Assembly: GCA_029721435.1 (NCBI GenBank)
Contig: CM056574.1
Span: forward strand, 75,001,501-75,065,500
Length of the DNA stretch: 64,000 nucleotides
Direction of reading: 5' to 3'
DNA from: Gymnothorax reevesii
Lineage: Eukaryota; Chordata; Actinopteri; Anguilliformes; Muraenidae
Made by a program: the position numbers and the translations under genes. The first letter of the stretch is position 1; each line of letters opens with the position of its first letter. Shown piece by piece: positions 49,748-61,772 of the stretch. The notes beneath the pieces were generated by a model that was not told where the DNA came from, ran no database searches, and worked only from the letters and a program-made list of their open reading frames with translations.

Positions 49748-51342
49748 CAGTTGCAATCAAAATTATTCAACCCCCATTGCAAATTAGGTTTACTGACAAA
49801 ATTTACAAACTTTCAGCTGTTTACAATTAACAAATCAAACGAGAACAATTAAAATGGCTCAACACAACAAATATTACAAGTGGCTTCTCCAAATTCAACA
49901 CAAAATGGCACTTTTAATGACTACTGCAGGCTTAAAATTATTCAACCCCTTCATGACAAGCATCTTTAATACTTAGTGGAGCACCCTTTTGCCGCTATGA
50001 CCTGCTGGAAATGTGATGTCAGGCAGATGTCAGCTTTAGGCAGCATTCCCAAGGAATCTTAGCCCTGTCCTCATGGACAATGGCCTCCAGTTCACTAATA
50101 TTCTAGGGTTTGCGTACTGCAACTGTGTTCTTCAAGTCCTACCTGAGATTTTTTATGGGGTTCAAGTGAGGTGAATGTGATGGGCACTCTAGAATCTTCC
50201 TAGACTTCTTCTGAAACCAAGCCTTGGTGGATGATGAGCTATGCTTCGGATCATTGTCCTTTTGGAAGGTCCAATGTTGCCCAAGTGTCAGCTTCCGTAT
50301 AGACAGCATGACATTTTCTCCTTGTATATCCCAGTACTTGACTGAATCCATCTTGTCCTCGACACTTTGCTGGTTTCCAGTGCCAGAGGAAGCTAGGCAG
50401 CTGCAGAGCATCAAAAAGCCCCCACAATTCTTCACTGCAGGCAGGGTGTACTTTTCAGCATATGTTTCTTTATTCCACCTGCAGACATACCACTGATTCA
50501 TAAGTCCGAAATATTCTAGTTTCATTTCATCACTCCATAGAACAATATACCCAAACATATGTGGCTTATTTATATGGTTTTGAGTATATTGGAGCTTGTA
50601 CTTTTGGATCTGTTGTGGTGTGTGTCTTGGAGACCTTCAATGTTTAGTACGCGCCCTACTGTGCAAACTGAAACCTCAGTGCCTCCTGCCTCTAAGTCTT
50701 GCTGCGGGTCTCCTGTAGTCACTAGAGGGTTTTTGACCACCCGTCTCCTCAGGAATCTGGTGACAGCCGGTGATAGCTTCCTCTTTCTGCCACATCCTGG
50801 TACTCTAGCCACTCTTTCTTTAATTCATAACTTGCAAACTATGCTTCTAACTGTATCTCTACAAACATTCAGTGCCTGCGCTACCTTTTTATATCCTTTT
50901 CCTCATTTGTGCCAGGCAGTGATCTCCTCTATTAGCTTTTTGGACAATTCTTTTGACAGCCATATGTATAATATGCAATCAAATGTCACTGTCAACAAAC
51001 CCCGAGCGAGTGCAAGTATTTGGTGTGTTCTATCTCAAGGAAACCTGATGCAACTAATTAAGCTCTTGATTAGCTGCATTAGGTGTGCTTTAGACAACAC
51101 CTGATTTGCAAATAATGCTCTTATCAGGGATTTTATTCAGGGGGTTGAATAATTTTCAGACTGCAGTAGTCATTAAAAATGGCACTTTGTGTTAAATTTG
51201 GAAAAACCACTTGTAATATTAGTTGTGTTGAGCTATTTAAAATGTTCTTTTTTAATTGGTTTATCACAAACAGCTGAAAGTTTGTAAATTTTGCTATTAA
51301 ACCCAATTTGCGCATGGGGTTGAATAATTTTGATTGCAACTG
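49748..51342 (-). mobile_element. Tc1-like transposon, copy 2
   Basis: Counterpart of 20883-22477, with TA at 49746-49747 and 51343-51344 and the same IR/DR ends. Confidence 0.93.
49938..50963 (-). pseudogene. Tc1 transposase pseudogene, copy 2
   Basis: Same stops and frame breaks as copy 1, and the same K in place of the third catalytic acid. A T to A change near 50556 lengthens the open DDE part upstream through GYIVLWSDE. The usual W in GQHWTFQ is kept here. Confidence 0.93.
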
Positions 51343-51554
51343 TAAATGCGGAATGCAGAGCGAACGTTGACCACACATCGGACAGAAATTACGTTCGCAG
51401 CAAAAACTGGCTTCTCAGCATGAAATAGGGCTCAGGATATTTCAAAATGGTATCTCGCATGGTAAATTACAGAATGGGGCACATATTCCTGGCCAGACCC
51501 TCAGTAGTAGATGTACTGTTCTTTTCACGGTGGCCCTGTTAAATCTATCAAACT

Positions 51555-51813
51555 TGGAACAGCAAACAGGAAAAGCAATAAAAGGCGTTGCTAACCCAGC
51601 TAGCCATCGCTGTTTGTCGTAACAAGTGCGGGAGAAGCCCCGGGTGTCAGCTCGTTCACGATCACTTGCCTGCTGCAGAATCTTTAAATCGGGTCGGTCA
51701 GGTCCAAGCTCCTTCATGCTCTTTTGCTCTTCCAGTGTGACGCTACGCCTTGAGAATAAGTTATTCTGTAGTGAAATATCCGAGTTTTCCGCGGATCCAG
51801 TTGTAGCTGCCAT
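51555..51813 (-). pseudogene. TTF-type zinc-finger fragment, copy 2
   Basis: Counterpart of 22690-22948 with the same frameshift, so decay predates the duplication. Confidence 0.5.
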
Positions 51814-51848
51814 TTTTACATCTATCACACAGAGAATGAGCGTGTATC

Positions 51849-51965
51849 TTCTTCTTCTTCTAGTTTAACGGCGGGGAATATCCATCTTATTGGTGAATTA
51901 CCGCCACCCTCTGTTCCAGAGTGTAGACCATACAAAAGACTTACAGTCCAACTCCTTTACCTGAC
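51849..51965 (-). repeat. Short GAA-tailed retroelement-like fragment, copy 2
   Basis: Counterpart of 22984-23100. Confidence 0.45.
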
Positions 51966-53004
51966 TTATATATATATAAAAAAAAAATTTGAAATTTTCG
52001 GGGTATGTTGCAGGTACTAATTTGAATATATCCTGTGAGTTTTATGGCTATAGGTCAAACAATTGCTGATTTATAGTCTGATTTGTGTTATACCATTCTG
52101 CTTTGTTTAGTAGTTATAGCTCCCCCTATCAGTCAATTTAAATGAAATTTTCTGGGTATGTTGCTGGTACTAATTTGAATATATCCTGTGAGTTTTATGG
52201 CTATAAGCCAAACAATTTCTGATTTATAGTCTGATTTGTGTTATACCATTCTGCTTTGTTTAGCAGATATAGCGCCCCCTATCAGTCAAGTAGTATGAAA
52301 TTTTCTGGGTATGTTTTGGGTACTCATATAAATATATGCTGTGAGTTTTATGGCTATAGGACAAGCAGTTGCTGATTTATAGTCTGATTTTTGTTATAGC
52401 GCCCCCTATGGGCCGATTTGCATAAGCCTGTCAGGGTATGTTCCTGGTCATTATATGGACATATTCTGCAAGTTCTGTGCTGATTGGTCCAGTGGTTGAT
52501 GAATTTTGTCCATTTATGTGCTAAGCCACGCCTCTGATGAAATTCATTGGTTAATATCTTGGAAACGAAATGAGATTTCAACAAGCTTTATGCAATCTTG
52601 TATAAGCTTGGTCCACTGATGATCCAGACCAAATATCGAAGGAATCGGGCATAGGGTTTAGGAGGAGATGTTTAAAATGTGTTTTTCAAAAAATTCAAAA
52701 TTCCGGAAAATCCAATATGGCGGATATTCAAGGTCCTTATGGTAAAGTTGTAGAAAATATTTTAAGGAATGTCTGTACCAAATTTCGTGTAATTTGGACT
52801 TACACAGTAGGAGCTATGACCTTTAAAGTGAAAACCTGTATTTCTTGAATAATAGCGCCACCATTAGACTGATTGAGTTAAAAATGCCATGGTTAGCATT
52901 TACACACAACTTCCAACCAGTGTGCAAAATTTCAGGACTCTGCCATTTACCATCTCACGGGAATTTGCAAAAACATTTCTGAAGAAGAAGGAAAATAATA
53001 ATAA
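51966..53004 (+). repeat. About 150-bp tandem block, copy 2
   Basis: Counterpart of 23101-24139, ending in GGAAAATAATAATAA before the next head. Confidence 0.75.
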
Positions 53005-55567
53005 TTAAAGCTGCAAGCAGCGTTGAAAGGGCCCTCGCCCCCCTCGTGCACGTTGGGGTGGCAGCAAGATCTTGATGGGTGCAGGTGTCCATCAAGAGCC
53101 ATTGGGCACTGCTAGACTGTGTGCATTGTGGTTTCCTGATGGGAGTGCAAAAATGTTCTAGAGGGCGCTACGATACCATTTTGACATGCCTGTGTGCAAA
53201 ATCTACAACAAGGTAATTGTAATGTCAGGCTCCATGAGTGTGTTGATTTTTGTAAATTTTCCAATATGTTTAGACGATCAAAGAGGCAATACTTTTAAAT
53301 ATCTGACTGGGGGCGCTATTGAGCCATTATGCCATATTTAATACCAATTGATGGATGACATTGAAGAGAATAAGACATTTATACTGTTTGCTAGGTTTTT
53401 TAAGGTTTGGAGCATTCTAAGGCCTGAAAATATGACTTCGTAAAATTTGGAAAAACGCAGGAAGTAGCTCATAGCTCACTTCCTGTTTATGCAATAATTT
53501 TCAAAAAATTAACCATCGCCCAGAATGACTAATGCAATGATCACCCAAATTTCATGAACATTCAAGCACTTTTAACTTAACATGGCCGTATCTAGAGGGC
53601 GTCGTGGAGCCACCTGGCCACTCCCTATCTAATATTAGCATATAGTTATACTTTGGAGGAAAATATTATCAAGCTTATCAAGGCAAATCGAACAAAGGAT
53701 GTGGGAGTAAAAGCAACTTCCTGTTTCATGGCAGGACATCAAAATTCGCCGTGACGCCACAGATGCATCGTTCGATGAAATCAAAAAAGCTTCGCAATTT
53801 AACGTCAGCAAGGTTTTTAGATATTATATGCCAAATTTTAAGTTGATCGGATAAAATCTCTAGGAGGAGTTCGTTAAAGTACGACACCTGTGAATGGCAA
53901 AAAAAATTTTAAAAAGTTGCAATTTCAATTAAAAATGGCAGCCTTCCTGTTGGGTCTAGGTCATGGCACCAAGAGACTTTTTTGTTGGGCTCAGCATATT
54001 CCACATGTCTACCGAATTTCATACATGTGGGTTTATCGGGCTGCGAGGGCTGCTTATTTGAAATTTTCCAGGGGGCGCTATAATGCCATTTTTGCCACGC
54101 CTATTTGTAAATTTTTTATCAGTGTAATAGGAATGATGGTCTTTAATATTATACAAAATTTTGTGAGTTTTTGAGCATGCTGAAACCCTCAAAAGGGTAA
54201 TTCTTTTAAAAATCATATTGGGGGCGCTATAGAGCCATGATGCCTCATTTACTGCCAATTTTTGTTTCAAATTGAAGACAATGTGACAAATAAAATTTTA
54301 CCAAAGTTTTGCAAGTTTTCGAGTATGCTAAGGCCTTCAAATGTGTGTTCATAAAATTTTGAATAACGCAGGAAATGACTCATAGCTCACTCCCTGTTTG
54401 GCCGAAAAATTTAAAAAAAATCAGCACAGCCCAGAAAACCAAATGCAATGATCTGACCAAATTTCATGAACATTCAAGCATTTTTATATCAACATGGCCG
54501 TGTCTAGAGGGCGCTGTAGAGCCACCTGACCACACCCACTCCAATATCAACATATAGGTATATTTAAAATTAGACTATCATTAAGCCTGTAAAGTTTCAC
54601 GTAAATCTCCCAAAGCATATGCTCATAAAAGCAACTTCCATTTTCATGGCGGAACATCGAAATTCGCCCCGACGCCACGGATACAAAGTTTGATGAATCC
54701 AAAAAAGCTTCGCAATTTAACATCGACGACGTCTTTCAATGTCATATGCCAAATTTTAAGTTGATCAGATAAAATCTCTAGGAGGAGTTCGTTAAAGTAC
54801 GATGCCTGTGAATTGCAAAAAATTTAAAAAAATTGCAAATTCAATTAAAAATGGCGGACTTCCTGTTGAGTCTAGGTCATGGCACCAAGAGACTTTTTTT
54901 TAGGTCTTGGCATAGTACATATGTCCACCGAATTTGGAACATGTAGATAAAACACGCTGCGAGGGCTGCTTCATTGAAATTTTCTAGGTGGCGCTGTAAT
55001 GCGATTTTGCCACATTTTTCTTCAAACCCTATATCTTAGTCAATAGTATGACCAGCTTAATAGGTCTGCAAAGTTTTGTGAGTTTTCGAGCATGCTGAGG
55101 CCCTCAAAAATGCAATTATGTATTAGGGGGCGCTATAGAGCAACCATGTCAAACTCAGTGCCAAATGAGATATCGAATCAAAGTATTTAATATTTTTAGT
55201 CTATGAGCCAAGTTTGGTGAATATTCGAGCATAATAAGACCCTCAAAAATGTGTTCGTAAAATCTGAAAAAACGCAGGAAATGGCTCATAGCTGACTTCC
55301 TGTGCGGCAAAAAAATTTCAAAAAAATTGACAAAAAAATTTATTACGACTGCTGTGGCCCTGTCGAATTTCATGAGAATCCGAGCAAGTGCGTTCCAAAA
55401 TGGCCGCGTGTTCGGTGGCGCTATAGAGCCACTGGGGCATGTCCAAGGACAAAAACAATAAAACTTTGTAATTTTCACCAAGTCTGACGTGTGTGCAAAT
55501 TTCTGTGAGTTTTCGTGCATGGTAAAGCCTTCAAAAATGCGTTCTCGCAGCAGAATAATAATAATAA
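53005..55567 (+). repeat. Array unit spanning the right edge of copy 2
   Basis: Three monomers (boxes near 53161, 53308, 53598, 54069, 54217, 54508, 54988, 55128, 55417). The first 0.9 kb is near-identical to 24140-25030, then identity falls. The tail is AATAATAATAATAA with no GAA, one of two AAT-type tails in the window. Confidence 0.86.
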
Positions 55568-58500
55568 TTAAAGCTGCAAGCAGCGTTGAAAGGGCCCTCG
55601 CCCCCCCTGTGCACATTGGGGTGGCAGCAAGATCTTGATGGCTGCAGGTGTCCATTCAGAGCCATTGGACACAGCTGGACCGCGTACAATGTGGTTTCCT
55701 GATGGGAGTGCAAAAATTTTCTGGGGGGCGCTATGATACCATTTTGACTTGCCTTTGCACAAAATCTACAACACAGTAATCGTAATACAGGGCTCCATGA
55801 GTGTTTCGATTTTTGTAAATTTTCCAGCATGTTTAGACTTTCAAAAGAGCAATTCTTTTATAAATATTATTGGGGGCGCTATAGAGCCATTATTCCCCAT
55901 TTAGTGCCAATTGATGGATGTATTGAAGAGAATAAGACAGTTCTAATTTTTGGATGGTTTTGCAAGTTTTGGAGCATTCTAAGGCCTTAAAACGTGTGTT
56001 CGTAAAATTTGGAAAAACGCAGGAAATGGCTCATAGCTCTCTTCCTGTTTGGCAAAAAAATTTCAAAAAATTAACAATTGTGGAGAATGACTAATGCAAT
56101 GATCATACCAAATTTCATGAACTTCCAAGCACTTTTATCTGAACATGGCCATATCTAGAGGGCGCTCTGGAGCCACCTGGTACCTCTCGATATAAAATAA
56201 GCATATATCTATACTTGGGTGGACAATTATATCAAGCTTGGAAAGTTTCAGGCAAATCCCACAAAGTATGTGGAATTGAAAGCAACTTCCTGTTTCATGG
56301 CAGGACATTAAAATTCGCCGTGACGCCACAGATGCATCGTTCGATGAAATCAAAAAAGCTTCGCAATTTAATGTCAACAAGGTTTTTAGATATTATATGC
56401 CAAATTTTAAGTTGATCGGATAAAATTTCTAGGAGGAGTTCGTTAAAGTACGACACCTGTGAATGGCAAAAAAATTTAAAAAAAGTTGAAATTTCAATTA
56501 AAAATGGCAGCCTTCCTGTTGGGTCTAGGTCATGGCACCAAGAGACTTTTTTGTAGGTCTCGGCATATTCCACATGTCTACCGAATTTCATACATGTGGG
56601 TTTATCGGGCTGCGAGGGCTGCTTATTTGAAATTTTCCAGGGGGCGCTGTAATTAAATTTTTGTCATGCCTATAAGTAAGTTTCTTGTCAAAGTAATACA
56701 AATGATAGTCTTTATACATTTAAAGAATTTTGTGAGTTTTTGAACATGGTGAGACCCTTAAAAGGGCAATTCTTTCAAAAATCTGATTAGGGGCGCTAAA
56801 GAGCCATTGTGCCTAATTTAGTGTAAATTGATATATAAAATTGAAGACAATAAGGCAATTAAAATTTGTGCAACTTTTTGCAAGATTTTGAGTATTCTAA
56901 GGCTTCCAAACATGTGTTTCTAAAATTTGGAAAAACACAGGAAATGGCTCATAGCTCACTTCCTGTTTGGCCAAAAAATTTCAAAAAAATTATCATTCCC
57001 TGACATGACACATGCAATGATCACACTAAATTTCATGAACAATCAAGCACTTTTATCTCAATATGGCCGTGTCAAGAGGGCGCTGTGGAGCCACCTGACC
57101 ACACCCAATCTAATATCAACATATAGGTATACTTGAAAGTAGACTCTTATCAAGCCTTTGAAGTTTCGCGCAAATCTCACAAAGCATGTGCGCGTAAAAC
57201 CAACTACCTGTTTCAGGGCGGAACATCGAAATTCGCCGCGACGCCACAGATACATAGTTCGATTGATACAAAAAAGCTTCGCAATTTAACATCGACAAGG
57301 TCTTTTGACGTCATATGCGAAATTTTAAGTTGATCGGATAAAATCTCTAGGAGGAGTTCGTTAAAGTACGACACCTGCGAATGGCGAAAAATCTAAAAAA
57401 GTTGCAATTTCAATTAAAAATGGCGGACTTCCTGTTGATTCTAGGTCATGGCTCGAAGAGACTTTTTTTTAGGTCTCAAGATATTCCACATGTCCACCGA
57501 AGTTCATATATGCAGGTCAACCACGATGCAAGGGCTGCTTATTTGAAATTTTCCAGGGGGCGCTATAATGCCATTTTTGCCAGGCCTATTTGTAAATTTT
57601 TTATCAGTGTAATAGGAATGATGGTCTGTAGAATTGTACAAAATTTTCTGAGTTTTTGAGCATGTTGAGACCCTCAAAAGGGAAATTCTTTCGAAAATCT
57701 GATTGGGGGCGCTATAGGGCCATTATGCCACAGTTACTGCCAATTTCTGCCTCAAATTGAAGACAATCAGAAAAGTATAATTTTTGCAAGTTTTGCAAGT
57801 TTTCGAGTATGCTAAGGCCTTCAAATGTGTGTTCGTAAAATTTGGAATAATGCAGGAAATGGCTCATAGCTCACTTCCTGTTTGGCCAAAAAATTTAAAA
57901 AAAATCAGCATAGCCCAAAAAAACAAATGCAATGATCAGACAAAATTTCATGAACATTCAAGCACTTTTATATCAACCAGGCCGTGTCAAGAGGGCGCTG
58001 TGGATCCACCTGACCACACCCACTCCAATATCAACATATAGGTATATTTGGAAGTAGACTGTTATTAAGCCTAGAGAGTTTCACGCAAATCTCACAAAGC
58101 AAGTGCTCATAAAAGCAACTTCCATTTTCATGGCGGAACATCAAAATTCGCCGCAACGCCACGGACACAAATTTCGATGAATCCAAAAAAGCTTCGCAAA
58201 TTAACATAAGAAAGGTCTTTAGATGGCCTGTGCCAAATTTTAAGTTGATCGGATAAAATCTCTAGGAGGAGTTCGTTAAAGTACGAAGCCTGTGAATGGC
58301 AAAAAATTTAAAAAATTTGCAAATTCAATTAAAAATGGCGGACTTCCTGTGGAGTCTAGGTAATGGCACCAAGAGACTTTTTTTTAGGTCTTGGCATAGT
58401 ACACATGTCCACCGAATTTTGTACATGTAGGTCAAACACGCTGCGAGGGCTGCTTCATTGAAATTTTCTAGGTGGCGCTGTAATGCAATTTTGCCACATC

Positions 58501-59101
58501 CATCTGTAAACCGTAAATCCTAGTAAAAACTAAGACCAGCTTAATATGTTTGCAAAGTTTTATGAGTTTTCAAGCATGCTGAGGCCCTCAAAAGTGCAAT
58601 TATGTATTAGGGGGCGCTATAGAGCTACCATGTCACACCCATTGCCAAATGAGATATCGAATCAAAGAACGTAATATTTGTAGTCTATGAGCCAAGTTTG
58701 GTGAGTTTTCGAGTATGATAAAACCCTTAAAAATGTGTTCGTAAAATCTGAATAAACGCAGGAAATGGCTCATAGCTCACTTCCTGTGAGGCAAAAAAAT
58801 TTCAAAAAAATTTACAAAAAGATGTATGATGACTACTATGACTCTATAAAATTTCGTGAGAATCCGAGCAAGTGCGTTCCAAAATGGCCGTGTGTTTGGT
58901 GGCGCTATAGAGCCACCAGGGCATGTCCAAGTACAAAAATAATAATACTTTGCAATTTTCACGACGACTGACGTGTGGGCAAATTTTTGTGAGTTTTCGT
59001 GCATGGCAAAGCCCTCAAAAATGCGTTCTCGCAGCAGAATAAAAAGAAGAAGAAGAAGAAGAAGAAGAAGAAGAAGAAGAAGAAGAAGAAGAAGAAGAAG
59101 A
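55568..59101 (+). repeat. Array unit I, four monomers
   Basis: Twelve boxes (near 55725, 55872, 56160, 56641, 56790, 57076, 57559, 57706, 57993, 58475, 58611, 58899). Monomer 2 is diverged (GGGGCGCTAAAGAGCC). The last 1.5 kb is the closest relative of 25030-26586. The tail is (GAA)19 at 59044-59101. Confidence 0.87.
59044..59101 (+). repeat. (GAA)19 microsatellite
   Basis: 19 uninterrupted GAA repeats at the tail of unit I, followed directly by a long hairpin module. Confidence 0.95.
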
Positions 59102-59192
59102 ATAAAAATCCCATCAAAAACAATAGGTTCCTCGCACCTTCGGTGCCAGGACCCGTTCCGGGCCCTGGCACCGGTCGGTGCTCGGGCCCTAA
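59102..59192 (+). repeat. Hairpin linker, one long module
   Basis: Same module as at 2911; forms the junction dyad with the head of unit J. Confidence 0.85.
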
Positions 59193-59229
59193 TTAAAGCT
59201 GCAAGCAGCGTTGAAAGGGCCCTCGCACC
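59177..59229. other. Symmetric cruciform-forming unit junction
   Basis: Left arm GGTGCTCGGGCCC (59177-59189), spacer TAATTAAA, hairpin GCTGCAAGCAGC (59198-59209), spacer GTTGAAA, right arm GGGCCCTCGCACC (59217-59229). Arms pair at 11 of 13 positions around a perfectly self-complementary 5-bp stem. Confidence 0.75.
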
Positions 59230-61772
59230 CCTCGTGCACAGTGGGGTGGCGGCAAGACCTTTATGGGTGCGGTTCTCCATTAACAGCCATTGGACACTGC
59301 TAGCCTGTGTACAATGTGTTTTCCTGATGGGATTGCAAAAATCTTCTGGATGGCGCTATGATACCATTTTGTTATGCCTGTGCGCAAAATCTCCAACATA
59401 GTTATTGGAATACCGGGCATCATGTGTGTGTTGATTTTCGTAAATTTTTAAGCACGCTTCGAGCCCCAAAAAAGCAATTGTTTAAAGAATCTGAATGGGG
59501 GCGCTATAGAGCCATTATGCCACATTTAGTCCCAGTTGATGTGTCAAATTCAAGGCAATAAGACAATGATAATTTTTGCCAGGTTTTTTCAAGTTTTGGA
59601 CCATTCTAAGGCCTTAATACGTGTATTCGTAAAATTTGGAAAAACGCAGGAAATAGCTCATAGCTCACTTCCTGTTTGGCCAAAAAATTTCAAAAAATTA
59701 AGCATTGCCCGGAATGACTAATGCAATGATGACACCAAATTTTATGAACATTCAAGCACTTTTATCTTAACATGGTAGTATCTAGAGGGCGCTGTGGAGC
59801 TACATGGCCATTTCCGATCTAATATTAGCATATATTTATACTTGGGAAGACAAGTTTATAAAGTTTGGAAAGTTTTAGACTAATCCCACAAAGTATGTGG
59901 GAGTTATACCAACTTCCTGTTTCATGGCGGGACGCCGAAATTCGCCGCAATGCCACGGATACATCGTTCCATATATCCAAAAAAGCTTCGCAATTTAACA
60001 TCAGCAAGGTCTTAAGATATTATTCGCCAAATTTTGAGTTGATTGGATAAAGTCTCTAGGAGGAGTTCGTTAAAGTACGACACCTGCGAATGGCGAAAAA
60101 TCTAAAAAAGTTGAAATTTCAATTAAAAATGGCAAACTTCCTGTTGGGTCTACGTCATGGCTCCAAGAGACTTTTTTTTAGGTCTCAGGATATTCCACTT
60201 GTTCACAGAAGTTCATACATGCTGATCAACCACGATGCAAGGGCTGCTTATTTGAAATTTTCCAGGGGGCGCTATAATGCCATTTTTGCCACGTCTATAT
60301 AAAAATTTTTTATTATTGTAATAGGAATGATAGGCTTTAGAGTTGTACAAAATTTTGTGAGTTTTTGAGCATGCTGAGACCCTCAAAAGGGCAATTCTTT
60401 TAAAAATCTGATTGGGGGCGCTATAGAGCCATTATGTCACATTTACTGCCAAATTGTGTCTCAAATTGAAGACAATCAGACAAATAAAATTTTTGTAAAG
60501 TTTTGCAAGTTTTTGAGTATGGTAATACCTCCAAACCTGTGTTCGTAATATTTGGAATAACGCAGGAAATGGCTCATAGCTCACTTCCTGTTTGGTTAAA
60601 AAATTTCAAAAAAATAATTACCGCCCAAAAAAACACATGCAATTGTCACGCCAAATTTCATGAACATTCAATCACTTTTATATCAACATGGCTGTGTCAA
60701 GAGGGCGCTGTGGAGCCACCTGACCACACCCAATCTAATATCAACATAAAGGTATACTTGGAAGTAGACTCTCATCAAGCCTGTGAAGTTTCGCGCAAAT
60801 CTCACAAAGCATGTGCGCGTAAAACCAACTTCCTGTTTCATGGCGGAACATCGAAATTCGCCGCGACGCCACGGATACAAAGTTCGATGAATCCAAAAAA
60901 GCTTCGCAATTTAACATCGACCAGGTCTTAAAAAGTCATATGCGAAATTGTAAGTTGATCGGATAAAATCTCTAGGAGGAGTTCGTTAAAGTACGACGCC
61001 TGTGAATGGCAAAATATTTAAAAAAATTGCAAATTCAATTAAAAATGGCGGACTTCCTGTTGAGTCTAGGTCATGGCACCAGAGACTTTTTTTTAGGTCT
61101 TGGCATAGTACACATGTCCACCGAATTTTGTACATGCAGGTTAAACACACTGCGAGGGCTGTTTCATTGAAATTTTCTAGGTGGCGCTGTAATGCAATTT
61201 TGCCATATCCATCCGTAAACCCCACTTTCTAGTAAAAAGTATGACCAGCTTAATATGTTTGCAAAGTTTCGTGAGTTTTCGAGCATGGTGATGCCCTTAA
61301 AAATGCAATTATGTATTAGGGGGCGCTATAGAGCCACCATAACACACCTAGTGCCAAATGAGATATTGAATCAAAGAACTTCATATTTTTAATCTATGAG
61401 CCAAGTTAGGTGTGTTTTCGAGAATGATAAGGCTTTCAAAAATGTGTTCGTAAAATCTGAAAAAACGCAGGAAATGGCTCATAGCTCACTTCCTGTGAGG
61501 CAAAAAAATTTCAAAAAAATTGACAAAAAAATTTATGATGACTACTATGACCCTATCGAATTTCGTGAGAATCCGAGCAAGTACGTTCCAAAATGGCCGC
61601 GTGTTTGGTGGCGCTATAGAGCCACTGGGGTATGTCCAAGCACAAAAATCATAATACTTTGCAATTTTTACCACGACTGATGTGTCAGCAAATTTTTGTG
61701 AGTTTTCGTGCATGGCAAAGCCCTCAAAAATGCGTTCTCGTAGCAGAATAAAAAGAAGAAGAAGAAGAAGAA
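59193..61772 (+). repeat. Array unit J, three monomers
   Basis: Boxes near 59352, 59497, 59787, 60267, 60416, 60704, 61182, 61320 and 61607. The first monomer is diverged (first box GGATGGCGCTATG). Short GAA tail, direct joint to unit K. Confidence 0.87.

Larger units (their letters stand above)
26587..53900 (+). repeat. Tandem segmental duplication, copy 2
   Basis: Direct repeat of 1-25030, with only scattered single-base differences that I could see by eye (for example A to T near 5065/31702, and a G to A that breaks one box at 47056). The right edge is near 53900, where the downstream sequence becomes only generally similar. It is longer than copy 1 mainly because of a piggyBac-type insertion and a 401-bp internal duplication. 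Confidence 0.93.
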
